A stretch of 62,224 nucleotides of DNA. Origin: Spirochaetales bacterium (lineage in GTDB: Bacteria; Spirochaetota; Spirochaetia; Treponematales; UBA12059). The stretch lies in assembly GCA_016928955.1 (NCBI GenBank), contig JAFGJV010000016.1:1-62224 (forward strand), read 5' to 3'. The notes under the pieces were generated by a model, which was given only the letters and a program-made list of their open reading frames with translations, had not been told where the DNA came from and did not search any database. How positions within the stretch are numbered: position 1 is the stretch's first letter; each line of letters begins with the position of its first letter. Made by a program: the position numbers and the translations under genes. Positions 1-8,125 of this stretch are shown here, one piece after another.

Positions 1-131
1 ATTTCAAAAGTCTGTTACTTTTGAAATTGGCTCTGCGATTGCTCGCGGTTGTTTGCATATTCCGCAACCGCTACGCAAATCACGTCTCAATATGTAGCTC
101 TTTCAAAACTCGTCCGACTTTTGAAAGAGCC
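1..131. repeat. Three-hairpin intergenic element, copy 1
   Basis: This stretch folds into three consecutive perfect inverted repeats: arms 1-10/18-27, 45-51/65-71 and 97-108/119-130. A reverse-oriented second copy lies at about 53019-53237. In the third hairpin the arms differ between copies (CTCTTTCAAAA here, CTCCGTCAAAA there), yet each copy pairs perfectly with its own partner arm, so the changes are compensatory. No protein is encoded. It could be a MITE-like element or a structured RNA. The left end may be cut by the window edge. Confidence 0.7.
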
Positions 132-148
132 TCAATACGTCTGGCATA

Positions 149-185
149 AGGGGGCTTCTAAAAACTTCAATTTGTAGAGGTTCCC
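149..185. repeat. Short palindromic element (CTCTAAAAAC family)
   Basis: GGGGGCTTCTAAAAAC and TTGTAGAGGTTCCC form imperfect inverted arms around a short loop. Related copies occur near 11.4, 31.5, 33.8, 53.15, 58.5, 58.95 and 62.1 kb, always between genes. This copy lies just downstream of the minus-strand kinase stop codon. Confidence 0.7.
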
Positions 186-200
186 ATAAATTGTCCGGGC

Positions 201-1586
201 TCATACGCCTGAGTGGGCGGACGGTAGCTTGTCTGGGAAGCCCAGCTCGCACGAAAGGCCGGGAGGCCCGTCAAAACGCATGATTCCCTTGAGCTGGCCT
301 TCTCCGAGCGCCTTGGCGAGGAGGATGCCCCTGTTGCATAGCGCATCGGGTGTCCAGCCGGGAGCGGGCCCCTTCCCGTTGTCCGACACGCGTATGGTCA
401 CGCCGGATTGGTCGCGCGAGGCGGACAGCGTAATTCGCGTGGCTCCGCCGTGCTCAAAGGCGTTTTCCGCTATCTCCGCGACGATTATGCCGCAGGGTAC
501 CGCCGCGTCCACCGCAAGATCCACGTTGCCCAGATCGTACTCAACGTCCGCGCCGCTTGAGCCCCGCACAACTTCAACAATCTTGGGAAGGAATTCCCGA
601 ACGGCGAGCCTGGAAGGGTTCCGCGCCTCGAAGAGGCCGTCATGAACTATGGCCATGGCCTCTACGCGACGGGCCATGCGGGACAGGAACCGGCCGTAAC
701 CAGGATCGTTGGTAGAGCCTTCATCCAGGCGCACCATGGACAGGATGGTCTGGAGCGTGTTGGCCGTGCGGTGGTAGAGCTCGTGGATCAGCGCGTCGCG
801 CTGCGAGATGACCTCCCGCAGGCCCCGTTCCACGGCCCGTTCGTCGGTGACGTCGCGTATGATGCCGAACAGCTTGAGGGTCTCCGGATCCCAGCGTGCC
901 TGGGATCGTATGTCTAGAATGGCGCCGTCGCTGTGCCGTTTGATCTTGAACTCGATGTCATACGGCACGCCCTTTCGGATGAGGTCATCGCGGGCACTGT
1001 CCATGGCCTCGCGGTACTCAGGGAGCGGCACCGACTCTATGAAGTCCACGGTGAGTCCGTCTCTCGGTACCCCGTATATTCTGGCCGATCCCTCTGAGCC
1101 CGTAACGACCTTGGTGCGGAAGTCGAATTCCCAACTGCCTATCTTTGCCATCTCTTCAGCGCGTTCCAGGAGAAAGGCTGTCTTCTTGAGTGCGTTCTCC
1201 GCTTCTTCCGAGGCGCTTATGTCCCTGAACGCCGTCACAAGGACGCGTTCCCGCTCGGACGGGAGATCGATGGTGGAACCAGAAAGCTGGTATAGCCGTG
1301 GCGCTTTGCCTTTGGGTTTCAGGCGCGTCGTGAAGCCTTGCACCGAGCCGTCCCGTTCCAGCGCCGCCTTGAACGCGTCCCGGTCACCGGCTTGGCACCA
1401 CATGTCCAGGTCCAGGGAAGATCGGCCGATCACCTCTTCCCGCGCGTAGCCGCTCTGGGCTACGAAGGCGTCATTCACCTCTATGAAACGTCCGGTATTG
1501 AGTGAGGATATCGCTATCATGTCCGGGCTGGCCGAAAAGGCGGCCATAAGCAGATTCGTACGCCCGGTATCGAGCGTTTTTTTCAT
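201..1586 (-). CDS. PAS-domain sensor histidine kinase (HisKA_2 type)
   Basis: Cytoplasmic two-component sensor kinase of 461 aa. No membrane segment is visible. Two PAS domains (about residues 10-125 and 145-265) precede a HisKA_2-type dimerisation helix with HELYHRTANTLQTILSMV near residue 268. The ATPase domain follows, with an N-box (EIAENAFEHG, Asn about 375) and a DNGKG G1 box near 401. This class often phosphorylates stand-alone regulators. No response regulator lies beside it, so it looks like an orphan. The start at 1586 is chosen because TTGGAG sits about 5 nt upstream and the first PAS begins soon after. An upstream in-frame start at 1649 would add 21 residues without domain content. 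The signal sensed cannot be read from sequence. Confidence 0.85.
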   Translation of the reverse strand: MKKTLDTGRTNLLMAAFSASPDMIAISSLNTGRFIEVNDAFVAQSGYAREEVIGRSSLDLDMWCQAGDRDAFKAALERDGSVQGFTTRLKPKGKAPRLYQLSGSTIDLPSERERVLVTAFRDISASEEAENALKKTAFLLERAEEMAKIGSWEFDFRTKVVTGSEGSARIYGVPRDGLTVDFIESVPLPEYREAMDSARDDLIRKGVPYDIEFKIKRHSDGAILDIRSQARWDPETLKLFGIIRDVTDERAVERGLREVISQRDALIHELYHRTANTLQTILSMVRLDEGSTNDPGYGRFLSRMARRVEAMAIVHDGLFEARNPSRLAVREFLPKIVEVVRGSSGADVEYDLGNVDLAVDAAVPCGIIVAEIAENAFEHGGATRITLSASRDQSGVTIRVSDNGKGPAPGWTPDALCNRGILLAKALGEGQLKGIMRFDGPPGLSCELGFPDKLPSAHSGV

Positions 1587-1671
1587 ACTCCAAGTGTAAT
1601 CCACCGCTACCCGGGCGCAAGCCGGCCCCGCTTGATTTTTTCCCGCCACTTTTGTATAGTCCGCTGTGCTT

Positions 1672-1744
1672 GGGGAATTAGCTCAGTTGGTAGAGCGATA
1701 GGTTCGCAATCTATAGGTCAGGGGTTCGAATCCCCTATTCTCCA
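1672..1744 (+). tRNA. tRNA-Ala (anticodon CGC)
   Basis: A complete cloverleaf of 73 nt is seen: acceptor GGGGAAT/ATTCTCC, D arm GCTC/GAGC, anticodon stem ATAGG/TCTAT with loop TTCGCAA, and T arm AGGGG/CCCCT with TTCGAAT. The anticodon CGC reads GCG. The acceptor carries the G3:U70 wobble pair that marks alanine tRNAs, which supports the identity independently. The terminal CCA is not encoded (the discriminator A is followed by CG). A terminator follows at 1753. Confidence 0.95.
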
Positions 1745-1752
1745 CGATTGAA

Positions 1753-1778
1753 GGCCCGCCGTACGGCGGGCCCTTTTT
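1753..1778 (+). terminator. Rho-independent terminator of tRNA-Ala
   Basis: GGCCCGCCGTACGGCGGGCC is a perfect GC-rich palindrome followed by CTTTTTA, 9 nt after the tRNA end. Confidence 0.9.
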
Positions 1779-1782
1779 ATGG

Positions 1783-2006
1783 TGGAGAATAGGGGATTCG
1801 AAGCGAAGTGCCGACCCGTAACGCGCGATCATTTGAGCGCGTACAGGGGCGATGCGCCAGGGAGGGCGCATCGAGGCACGAGCCGGCCCGAAGAAGCGAG
1901 CCAGGACGGCGAGCTTCGGAGGGCGAATCCCCTATTCTCCAGAAAACAAAAAAGCCGCCCACAGGGCGGTTTTTTTGTTTTCGAAAAGGAGAATAGGGGT
2001 TTCGAA
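1783..2006. repeat. Cluster of tRNA-Ala 3'-end copies
   Basis: Three copies of the last 18-20 nt of tRNA-Ala lie here: inverted at 1783-1802, direct at 1924-1941, and inverted with one mismatch at 1988-2006. The 121 bp between the first two hold a 9-bp hairpin (1850-1858/1865-1873) and no convincing gene. The pair at 1924-1941 and 1988-2006 flanks a bidirectional terminator. The pattern could mark decayed integration ends at a tRNA gene or remnants of duplicated tRNA tails. Confidence 0.75.
1942..1982. terminator. Bidirectional Rho-independent terminator
   Basis: A 19-bp stem with one G:T pair (1942-1960 with 1964-1982) has a GCCGCCC/GGGCGG core flanked by A and T runs, so it can stop transcription from either side. 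No minus-strand gene ends here, so its second direction has no obvious client. Confidence 0.85.
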
Positions 2007-2062
2007 CCGAGCGAGCACCGAGCGATAGCGAGGAAGAGGCGCCACGGAAGGCGCTCTCTGCC

Positions 2063-2091
2063 TTGACAATCGTGAAAAAAATATCTACTCT
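2063..2091 (+). promoter_or_regulatory. Sigma-70-type promoter of the hydrogenase maturation operon
   Basis: TTGACA (2063-2068), a 17-nt AT-rich spacer and TACTCT (2086-2091) form a near-consensus promoter about 110 nt before the regulator gene. Confidence 0.7.
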
Positions 2092-2097
2092 GCACGG

Positions 2098-2201
2098 CGT
2101 ACCGCCTGGCGGTATACAGCACTGAGAGACGGATTGATCCAGCTCGAGGTGCCCCGCGCGCGGCGGATGCCGGCGGCGAACTGATCCGGAGGATTAATCT
2201 G
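2098..2201 (+). promoter_or_regulatory. Leader of about 100 nt with hairpins
   Basis: The predicted 5' UTR contains a tight hairpin (TACCGCC-TG-GCGGTA) and complementary GGAT/ATCC segments, the last one next to the GGAGG ribosome site. It does not match any riboswitch consensus I know. It could be a plain leader. Confidence 0.3.
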
Positions 2202-2480
2202 ATGGAAAAGCGTTTGGGTATCGTCGCCATCCTTATAGAAGGTAGCGACAGCGTGCCCCGCGTCAATTCGCTGCTATCCGAGTATTCCCACCTTGTAGAC
2301 GCCCGCCTCGGGCTGCCCATGCGCGACCGGGGCGTTTCCCTCATCTCCATCGTCGTAGAAGGAGACACCGACGCCATAGGGGCCCTTACCGGAAAACTGG
2401 GCAAGATTCCCGGCGTCAAGGTCAAGTCCGTCCTCACCGCTTTCCGGGAGGACAACCGTGGCACGCAGGACGACGACTGA
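2202..2480 (+). CDS. TM1266-like iron-only hydrogenase system regulator
   Basis: Small (92 aa) cytoplasmic ACT-like protein of the family found with [FeFe]-hydrogenase maturation genes (Thermotoga TM1266 type). The fold is read from the alternating strands: MEKRLGIVAILIEGSDSVPRVNSLL, then LGLPMRDRGVSLISIVVEG, then KLGKIPGVKVKSVL. Family members are thought to be regulatory, but their ligand and target are not established. GGAGG lies 9 nt upstream of the ATG. The last 23 nt overlap the next small reading frame, so translation is probably coupled. It is the first gene of an operon with hydE and hydF. No hydrogenase structural gene is in the window. Confidence 0.8.
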   Translation: MEKRLGIVAILIEGSDSVPRVNSLLSEYSHLVDARLGLPMRDRGVSLISIVVEGDTDAIGALTGKLGKIPGVKVKSVLTAFREDNRGTQDDD

Positions 2481-2574
2481 GGAACAGCGACCCGACAACT
2501 TCATCGACCTGGATACGGCGCGAGTCACGCTCCAAGCCGCCGCGGTAAGCGGCGTCCGGGAGGCGCGCCTGTGA
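2458..2574 (+). pseudogene. 38-codon relic at the hydG position
   Basis: A GTG-started frame overlaps the regulator stop (2478-2480), and its own TGA overlaps the hydE GTG (GTGA at 2571). It therefore keeps the translational coupling of a real operon gene. It encodes 38 residues including RPDNFIDLDTARVTLQAA. This recalls the start of HydG, the tyrosine lyase that makes the CO and CN ligands of the H-cluster, whose N-terminus typically has an FI[ND]-x-x-x-I/L helix. In related operons hydG often sits between this regulator and hydE. I infer a large in-frame internal deletion of hydG. The alternative is an unrelated small leader peptide. Confidence 0.45.
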
Positions 2575-3608
2575 CGCAGGATCACGAGCGTATGGCGGCC
2601 GAGCTACTGGCCATGCCTGACAGCGAGCTGTTCGCGCTGGCGGACCGGGTATGCAGGGCGGAGTTCGGAACGTCCGTGTACCTGCGCGGCCTCATAGAGG
2701 CTACCAACAACTGCTCCAGGGACTGCGCGTATTGCGGCATCCGGAGGAGCAACCCCAACGCCAGACGCTACGCGCTGTCCGACCAGGACATTCTGGACGC
2801 CGTGCGCGAAGGCAGGCGGGCGGGGCTATCGAGCTTTGTCGTGCAGGGTGCCGAGGACCCGGCCTTTGGCACCGGGCGCCTGGCCGGGCTTGCCCGGTTG
2901 TTGCGCTCGGAGCTTGGGGACGACGTTGCCCTCACCTTGAGCTTTGGCACCCTGTCCAGGAGCGCGTACGCGGAGCTCAGGCGGGCGGGCTGGAACCGCT
3001 ACCTCTTGCGCTTTGAGACTTCCGACCCGGATCTGCACCTGGCCCTGCGCGGATCCACGCTTGACCGCCGCCTTGAGGCCCTGCGCGACCTGCGCGACCT
3101 GGGCTTTGAGGTGGGCACAGGTTTCATGACCGGGCTTCCGGGCACGAATGAGGCGACCCTGGTACGCGATGTTGCCCTGACCGCCAGCCTTGAGCCGGAC
3201 ATGGTCGGCATAGGCCCTTTCATACCGCATCCGGGCACGCCCCTGGCGCGGGCTCGTTGCCGGGGGCTCGCGCCCATGCAGAGGGCTGTTGCCGCGGTTC
3301 GGGTACTCCTGCCGCAGGCCAACATGCCGGCCACCACTGCGGCAGGCAGCGTGGCGCCTGATGGACGGGAGCGTGCCCTGGCCGCCGGCGCCAATGTGCT
3401 CATGCCCAACATTGGCCCTGCCGCGCACAAGAAAGATTACGAGCTGTATCCGGGAAAGATCTGTCTGGACGAGGACGGCATCCGGTGCATGGGCTGTCTG
3501 TCCGGCAGGGTGGCGTCGGTGGGCAAGCGCGTCGACATGGGGCGGGGAGACTCCCCGGCATGGCTGGCTCGGCACGGAAGAGCGCGCGTCGCGGAAGCTG
3601 GCGCATGA
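2571..3608 (+). CDS. hydE: [FeFe]-hydrogenase maturase HydE (radical SAM)
   Basis: Radical SAM enzyme (345 aa) that acts in building the dithiolate-bridged di-iron subcluster of the [FeFe]-hydrogenase active site. The SAM [4Fe-4S] motif CSRDCAYC has Cys48, Cys52 and Cys55. A second C-x7-C-x2-C site near the C-terminus (about Cys298, 306, 309) matches the auxiliary cluster of many HydE proteins. The length and the MTGLPG and GIGPFIPHP motifs fit the family and separate it from biotin synthase. The GTG start overlaps the upstream stop, and the stop overlaps hydF (ATGA at 3605), so the genes are co-translated. No complete hydG lies nearby, so ligand synthesis must come from elsewhere or be lost. 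Confidence 0.92.
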   Translation: MTQDHERMAAELLAMPDSELFALADRVCRAEFGTSVYLRGLIEATNNCSRDCAYCGIRRSNPNARRYALSDQDILDAVREGRRAGLSSFVVQGAEDPAFGTGRLAGLARLLRSELGDDVALTLSFGTLSRSAYAELRRAGWNRYLLRFETSDPDLHLALRGSTLDRRLEALRDLRDLGFEVGTGFMTGLPGTNEATLVRDVALTASLEPDMVGIGPFIPHPGTPLARARCRGLAPMQRAVAAVRVLLPQANMPATTAAGSVAPDGRERALAAGANVLMPNIGPAAHKKDYELYPGKICLDEDGIRCMGCLSGRVASVGKRVDMGRGDSPAWLARHGRARVAEAGA

Positions 3609-4885
3609 CCACCCGCGGAGAGCGCGTGCACATAACCTTGTTCGGTGTCCGGAACGCCGGCAAGAGTTCGCTCATGAACGCGCTGGCAGGCCGGACCCTG
3701 TGCATCGTGTCGGACAGGCCGGGCACCACCACCGATCCGGTGACCAAGGCCATGGAGCTGGGCGAGCTGGGCCCGGTGGCCCTTGCCGACACGGCCGGTC
3801 TGGACGACGAGGGCGATCTGGGAACAAGCCGCGTGGAACGAAGCCTGGAGCGCCTTGCCTGGACTGATATTGCCCTGCTGGTCGCTCCCCTGGACCGCCC
3901 GCCGTCTGCGGCCGAGGAGCAGGCCCTGGCCCGCCTGTCCAGTTCCGGGGCGACGCTGGTTCTTGCGGTCACCTTCTGCGACCGCGGCGAGGACGCGGCG
4001 CGGTCCGAGTGGCTGGGACGGCTGAACGCTGGCCGCCTGGTCGTCAACGGGATAGCCATACCAAAGCCGGTTGTATCGGCGCGGGTGAACGCTCCCGGTG
4101 GCTCAGGCATATCGGAACTGCTCGGCGCTCTATCTTCCCTTGGATCGGGCGACGCTCTGCTTATGCGCGAGCGGCCGCCGCTTGACGGGCTGGTTGAGCC
4201 GGGTTCCAGCGTGCTTCTTGTCACGCCCATAGACGCGGCCGCGCCCAAGGGCCGGCTCATCCTGCCGCAGACTGAGGTCTTGCGCGACGCCCTGGACCGC
4301 GGCTGCGCCGTTACCGTGTGCAGGGAAACCGAGCTTGCGCGCGCGTACGGCGCCCTCAGGGAGCCGCCAGACATCGTGATCACGGACAGTCAGGCCTTTG
4401 CGCTGGTTTCCGCTGTTTTGCCCTTGGGACAGCGCCTGACCTCGTTTTCCATCCTGTACGCGCGCAAGAAGGGCGAGCTCGAGCGCTTTGAGTCGGGCAT
4501 GCGCTGGCTCATGGACTCCGCCGGTCGGGCGGGCGGACGGGGCGGTCCGGGGCCCATACGGCTGTTGTCCATAGAGGCCTGCACCCATAACCGGACGCAC
4601 GACGACATAGCCACGGTCAAGATACCCGCGCTCTTGTCCGAGCGCACGGGGCGGCCCGTGGATCTTTCCGTCGCGCGTGAATTGAGGGACGCGCCCGTGG
4701 CTCCTGGCGCGTATGACCTGGCTGCCTTGTGCGGGGGTTGCATGGCCACGCGCGCGCGCATGATGCACCAGCTGGACGCGCTGGCCGCGGCAGGCATACC
4801 CGTGGTCAATTTCGGGCTGTTTTTGGCCTGGGCACACGGAGCCTTTCCCCGTGCCCTCGACGCGCTGTATCCCGTCCGGGCGTGA
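3605..4885 (+). CDS. hydF: [FeFe]-hydrogenase maturation GTPase HydF
   Basis: Scaffold GTPase (426 aa) that carries the di-iron precursor to the apo-hydrogenase. The N-terminal G domain has GVRNAGKSS (P loop, residues 14-22), DRPGTTTDPV (G2) and DTAG (G3). The C-terminal cluster-binding region shows CTHN and later CGGCM. In the usual C-x-H...H-C-x-x-C pattern a His directly precedes the CGGC; here it is Leu (AALCGGC), so one possible cluster ligand is absent. The start at 3605 overlaps the hydE stop and leaves the P loop at the expected depth. A longer in-frame upstream start at 3485 would lie inside hydE and is rejected. The gene ends 8 bp from the convergent HAD gene. Confidence 0.92.
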   Translation: MTTRGERVHITLFGVRNAGKSSLMNALAGRTLCIVSDRPGTTTDPVTKAMELGELGPVALADTAGLDDEGDLGTSRVERSLERLAWTDIALLVAPLDRPPSAAEEQALARLSSSGATLVLAVTFCDRGEDAARSEWLGRLNAGRLVVNGIAIPKPVVSARVNAPGGSGISELLGALSSLGSGDALLMRERPPLDGLVEPGSSVLLVTPIDAAAPKGRLILPQTEVLRDALDRGCAVTVCRETELARAYGALREPPDIVITDSQAFALVSAVLPLGQRLTSFSILYARKKGELERFESGMRWLMDSAGRAGGRGGPGPIRLLSIEACTHNRTHDDIATVKIPALLSERTGRPVDLSVARELRDAPVAPGAYDLAALCGGCMATRARMMHQLDALAAAGIPVVNFGLFLAWAHGAFPRALDALYPVRA

Positions 4886-4893
4886 GTGGCTGA

Positions 4894-5535
4894 CTAGGCT
4901 TGAGGGAGCCGGGCCCACGCGGACACGGCCTTGGCGGCGGCGTCCTCGGTGCGGAACAGATGGACCTTGAAACCGAGCGCCCGGGCAGCGTCGATGTTGC
5001 GCTCCACGTCGTCGACAAAGAGCGTGTCTTCCGGGAGCCAGCCGGAACGTTCGATGAACAGCTTGTAGATGGCGGGATCGGGCTTGGACACGCCCTCGTC
5101 GCCGGACCATAGCTTGAAGGCCACGCGGTCCAGGGCCGGCCACAGGTCCATCCAGAGGCGGCCGGCTCCCGCCGGCATGTTGGACAATATGCCCACCGGC
5201 ACGCCTGCGTCGACAAGACGTGCTACCAGGTCGTGCATGACGCGCCGCGGGCGGGACCACGCAGCCAGGTCGGTGCGCCCCAGGCGATCCAGGTTGCCGT
5301 CCAGCCAAGGAGCGGCCCCCGTGGCGCCAGCGTCGCCCAGCACCAGCGACCAATATGCGCGTGCGTCCAAGGAGCCACAGTCGTAGGCCGCGCGGTGCAG
5401 CCCCCAGGCGCCCAGGAATGCGTTCCGTTTGAGTCCGAGTTCGTCCAGCACAGGATCAAAAACCGACGCGTCCTGGGCACTGGTAAGGACGTAGCCAAAA
5501 TCCAGAAGCACGTTGCGTTTCCGGGTGTCTGTCAT
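4894..5535 (-). CDS. HAD-superfamily hydrolase (subfamily IA)
   Basis: Cytoplasmic phosphatase-like protein of 213 aa. Motif I is DFGYVLT, with the nucleophile Asp followed by G at the second-Asp position, as in the DxGxV-type HAD members such as YihX. Motif II is SNMPAG, motif III the Lys in SKPDPAIYK, and motif IV FVDDVERNIDAA. The helical cap lies between motifs I and II, typical of subfamily IA. The substrate is unknown; sugar or nucleotide phosphates are usual. The start at 5535 is preferred because motif I then begins at about residue 10. An upstream in-frame start at 5589 adds a low-complexity leader. It is convergent with hydF and precedes murB on the same strand by 60 bp. Confidence 0.82.
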   Translation of the reverse strand: MTDTRKRNVLLDFGYVLTSAQDASVFDPVLDELGLKRNAFLGAWGLHRAAYDCGSLDARAYWSLVLGDAGATGAAPWLDGNLDRLGRTDLAAWSRPRRVMHDLVARLVDAGVPVGILSNMPAGAGRLWMDLWPALDRVAFKLWSGDEGVSKPDPAIYKLFIERSGWLPEDTLFVDDVERNIDAARALGFKVHLFRTEDAAAKAVSAWARLPQA

Positions 5536-5595
5536 GGTCCCGAGTGTGCCCGCATCCGGCGGCGCGGGGCAAGGGGGTGCTGAGTGCATTTCTTC

Positions 5596-6537
5596 CTATT
5601 GGAACTCCCCCAGCAACACAACCTCCGGCTCCAGCTCAAAGCCGAAGCGTTCCCTGGCCGCGGCCTGGGCGGCGCGGACAAGGGCGAGCATGTCGGACGC
5701 GCGTGCGCCTCCCGCGTTGACGAAAATGTTGGCGTGTTTTGGCGACACCATGGCGCCGCCGATTTTCCGGCCGCGGAAACCGAGCTCGTCCAGTATCTTG
5801 CCCGTGGGCCGGCCAAAGCGCCTGTCGTTCTTGAACATGCTGCCCGCGCAGGGGTAGTCGAAATGGCCTTTTGCCCTGCGGTCTGCCTCCAGCTCGGCGG
5901 CCCGTGCTGCCAGGGCGGAAGCGTCGCCCAGTTCAAGCCTGAAGCTGGCTCCGACTATGGTCGATCCCTCAAGCCGGCCGCCGGGCATGAAGGGCGTCCG
6001 CTTGTACGCCCACTCGCCGCGTTCGGGGGCCATGGTGGCCGGTTCCAGATTGGCGTCCAGGAAGTCGACCGACGCCAGGATGTCCGCCATCTCCCTGTCG
6101 TAACAGCGGGCGTTCATGTATGCTGCGCCGCCGGCCGAGCCAGGCAGGCCGGCGGCGAACTCGATGCCGGCCAAGCCCCGGGCCAGGGCCGCTCGCACAA
6201 GGGCCGTCACCGGAGCGCCGGCTCCGGCGCGCAGTATGGCCGAGCCGGCATCGGAGGGGACCAGTTCCACGGCGTCCATGAGAGACGTGCATACAACGAC
6301 GCCGCGGAAACCCGCGTCCGACGCCAGCACGTTGGCGCCGCCGCCGAGCACGGCCATGGGCGTCCCGGCATCCCTGGCGGCGCGCATGACGGCGGCCAGG
6401 GCGCCGGTGTTCCTCGGGAGGACAAACACGTCGGCCGGCCCCCCGATGCGGAAGCTGGTGCGGCGGGCCAGGGGCTCGTCGTACAGGACCTGGGCGTCTA
6501 TATTGCTTTTCTGGAAAATTTTCCGTAGTGTATCCAT
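5596..6537 (-). CDS. murB: UDP-N-acetylenolpyruvoylglucosamine reductase MurB
   Basis: FAD enzyme (313 aa) that reduces UDP-GlcNAc-enolpyruvate to UDP-MurNAc in peptidoglycan synthesis. FAD-binding motifs [12 protein letters not shown] and [10 protein letters not shown] are present, then [17 protein letters not shown], the catalytic-Ser loop [10 protein letters not shown], and the C-terminal Glu in [11 protein letters not shown]. Its short length fits the type II (MurB_C without Tyr-loop) group. The start at 6537 gives a normal N-terminus. Upstream in-frame codons to 6672 run into the divergent cysS leader. There is no ribosome site before the ATG, but a promoter -10 box lies 7 nt away, so the mRNA may be leaderless. 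Confidence 0.93.
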   Translation of the reverse strand: MDTLRKIFQKSNIDAQVLYDEPLARRTSFRIGGPADVFVLPRNTGALAAVMRAARDAGTPMAVLGGGANVLASDAGFRGVVVCTSLMDAVELVPSDAGSAILRAGAGAPVTALVRAALARGLAGIEFAAGLPGSAGGAAYMNARCYDREMADILASVDFLDANLEPATMAPERGEWAYKRTPFMPGGRLEGSTIVGASFRLELGDASALAARAAELEADRRAKGHFDYPCAGSMFKNDRRFGRPTGKILDELGFRGRKIGGAMVSPKHANIFVNAGGARASDMLALVRAAQAAARERFGFELEPEVVLLGEFQ

Positions 6538-6544
6538 CGACCGG

Positions 6545-6573
6545 ATAGTATATGGTATACGGCGTCCGTTCAA
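6545..6573 (-). promoter_or_regulatory. Promoter of murB, probably leaderless
   Basis: On the minus strand TTGAAC, a 17-nt spacer and TACTAT end 7 nt before the murB ATG. A TATACT overlaps the -10 in a second register. Confidence 0.6.
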
Positions 6574-6646
6574 GGCGACCAAGGCGGTCCCGCGACCGCG
6601 GCATGACCGTCCGGGCCACCCAACACTATGCAAGAAGGAGGACCGC

Positions 6647-8092
6647 GTGGGCTTACGCTTGTACAACACCATGGGACGAAGCCTAGAGGAATTCGTCCCG
6701 CTTAACCCTGGGAAAGTAGGCTTCTACGGCTGCGGTCCCACCGTTTACAGTTTCGCGCATATCGGGAACATGCGCCCCTACGTGTTCCACGACACGCTGA
6801 CCCGTTTCCTGCGCTGGTCGGGTTACGAGGTGACGCACGTGATGAACGTCACCGACGTGGGGCACCTGTCCGGGGACGACGACACGGGCGAGGACAAGAT
6901 GGTCAAGAGCGCGCAGGAAAAACACCAGTCCGTGCTCGAGGTGGCGGAGTTCTACACCAAGGCTTTCTTCAATGACACAGAGCGACTCAACGTGGTCAGG
7001 CCCACCGTGGTGTGCAAGGCCACCGAGCACGTGGGGGACATGATAGCGCTGATCCAGCGCATGGAGGCGCGCGGCTTTACCTACATGGCCGGCGGCAACC
7101 TGTATTTTGACGTGTCCAAATTCCCGGATTACGGCAAGCTGGCCATGCTCAAGCTGGACGAGCTCCAGTCGGGCGCCCGGGTGGACGTGGACGAAAACAA
7201 GCGCAATCCCCTGGACTTTGTGCTCTGGTTCACCAAGAGCAAGTTCGAGGACCAGGCCCTGCAGTGGGACAGTCCCTGGGGACGCGGCTACCCCGGCTGG
7301 CACATAGAGTGCTCGGCCATGAGCATCAAGTACCTGGGCGAGAGCTTTGACATCCACGCAGGCGGCATAGACCACGTACCCGTGCATCATACCAACGAGA
7401 TAGCACAGAGCGAGGCGGCCACCGGCAAGCCATGGGTGCGCTACTGGCTGCACAACGAGTTCCTCATCATCGACAAGGGCAAGATGAGCAAGAGCAAGGG
7501 CTCCGTGCTCACGCTGCAGACCTTGGTGGACGCGGGTTACGAGCCGCTGGATTACCGCTATTTCCTCCTTGGGGGCCACTACCGCTCCCAGTTGCAATTC
7601 AGCTACGATTCGCTGGATTCGGCCCGCTCGTCAAGGCGCTCGCTGGCCGACCGGGTGCTGGCCCTGCGGGACAACGCCACCGGGCAGGGCGAGTCTGATC
7701 CGCGCCTAACGACATTGGAGCACCTGGACGGCGCGGCCAAGGCCCGCCTCGACGCGTTCCGCGCGGCCATGGAGGACGACCTCAACACGCCGCGTGCGCT
7801 GGCCGAGCTGTGGGGGGTTCTCCGCGAGCAGAACGTGCCGGCCGCGGACGCCCTGGCGGCGGCTTTTGAGATGGACAGGGTGCTGGGCCTGGGCCTGGCC
7901 GATCTGCGCAGGGCCAAGGCCCAGGCGGTGGATCCTGCTCTGGCCGCTGAAATCAACGAACTTGTGGCCAGGCGGGCGGAGGCCAAAAAGGCGCGTGACT
8001 TCGTGTCGGCGGACGCCATACGAGACCAACTGAAGGCCAGAGGCGTCATTCTGGAAGACGGGCCGTCGGGAACGAGCTGGAAGCTGGCTTGA
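6647..8092 (+). CDS. cysS: Cysteinyl-tRNA synthetase
   Basis: Class I aminoacyl-tRNA synthetase (481 aa) that charges tRNA-Cys. The catalytic Zn site begins with CGPTVY near residue 25. The HIGH-type signature reads HIGN, HIECSAM supplies a further Zn ligand, and [11 protein letters not shown] is the KMSKS loop. The C-terminal part ([25 protein letters not shown]) is the usual CysRS anticodon-binding tail. The GTG at 6647 is chosen because AAGGAGGA lies 6-7 nt upstream and the first strand of the Rossmann fold follows directly. A longer in-frame extension back to 6116 overlaps murB. The sigma-factor operon starts 33 bp after its stop and may be co-transcribed. Confidence 0.95.
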   Translation: MGLRLYNTMGRSLEEFVPLNPGKVGFYGCGPTVYSFAHIGNMRPYVFHDTLTRFLRWSGYEVTHVMNVTDVGHLSGDDDTGEDKMVKSAQEKHQSVLEVAEFYTKAFFNDTERLNVVRPTVVCKATEHVGDMIALIQRMEARGFTYMAGGNLYFDVSKFPDYGKLAMLKLDELQSGARVDVDENKRNPLDFVLWFTKSKFEDQALQWDSPWGRGYPGWHIECSAMSIKYLGESFDIHAGGIDHVPVHHTNEIAQSEAATGKPWVRYWLHNEFLIIDKGKMSKSKGSVLTLQTLVDAGYEPLDYRYFLLGGHYRSQLQFSYDSLDSARSSRRSLADRVLALRDNATGQGESDPRLTTLEHLDGAAKARLDAFRAAMEDDLNTPRALAELWGVLREQNVPAADALAAAFEMDRVLGLGLADLRRAKAQAVDPALAAEINELVARRAEAKKARDFVSADAIRDQLKARGVILEDGPSGTSWKLA

Positions 8093-8125
8093 TAGGCGCC
8101 AGGCAGTAACGAATGGAGTGGGCGA

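Noticed and set aside
2098-2201. Riboswitch before the hydrogenase maturation genes
   Set aside because: A CTGAGAG string recalls the TPP riboswitch, but the rest of that consensus is absent and no other class fits.
1829-2464. Minus-strand frame containing ENRGF-type peptide and similar short frames
   Set aside because: These frames arise by reading the complement of the tRNA-Ala 3' end and its copies; they are recurrent artefacts near tRNA genes.
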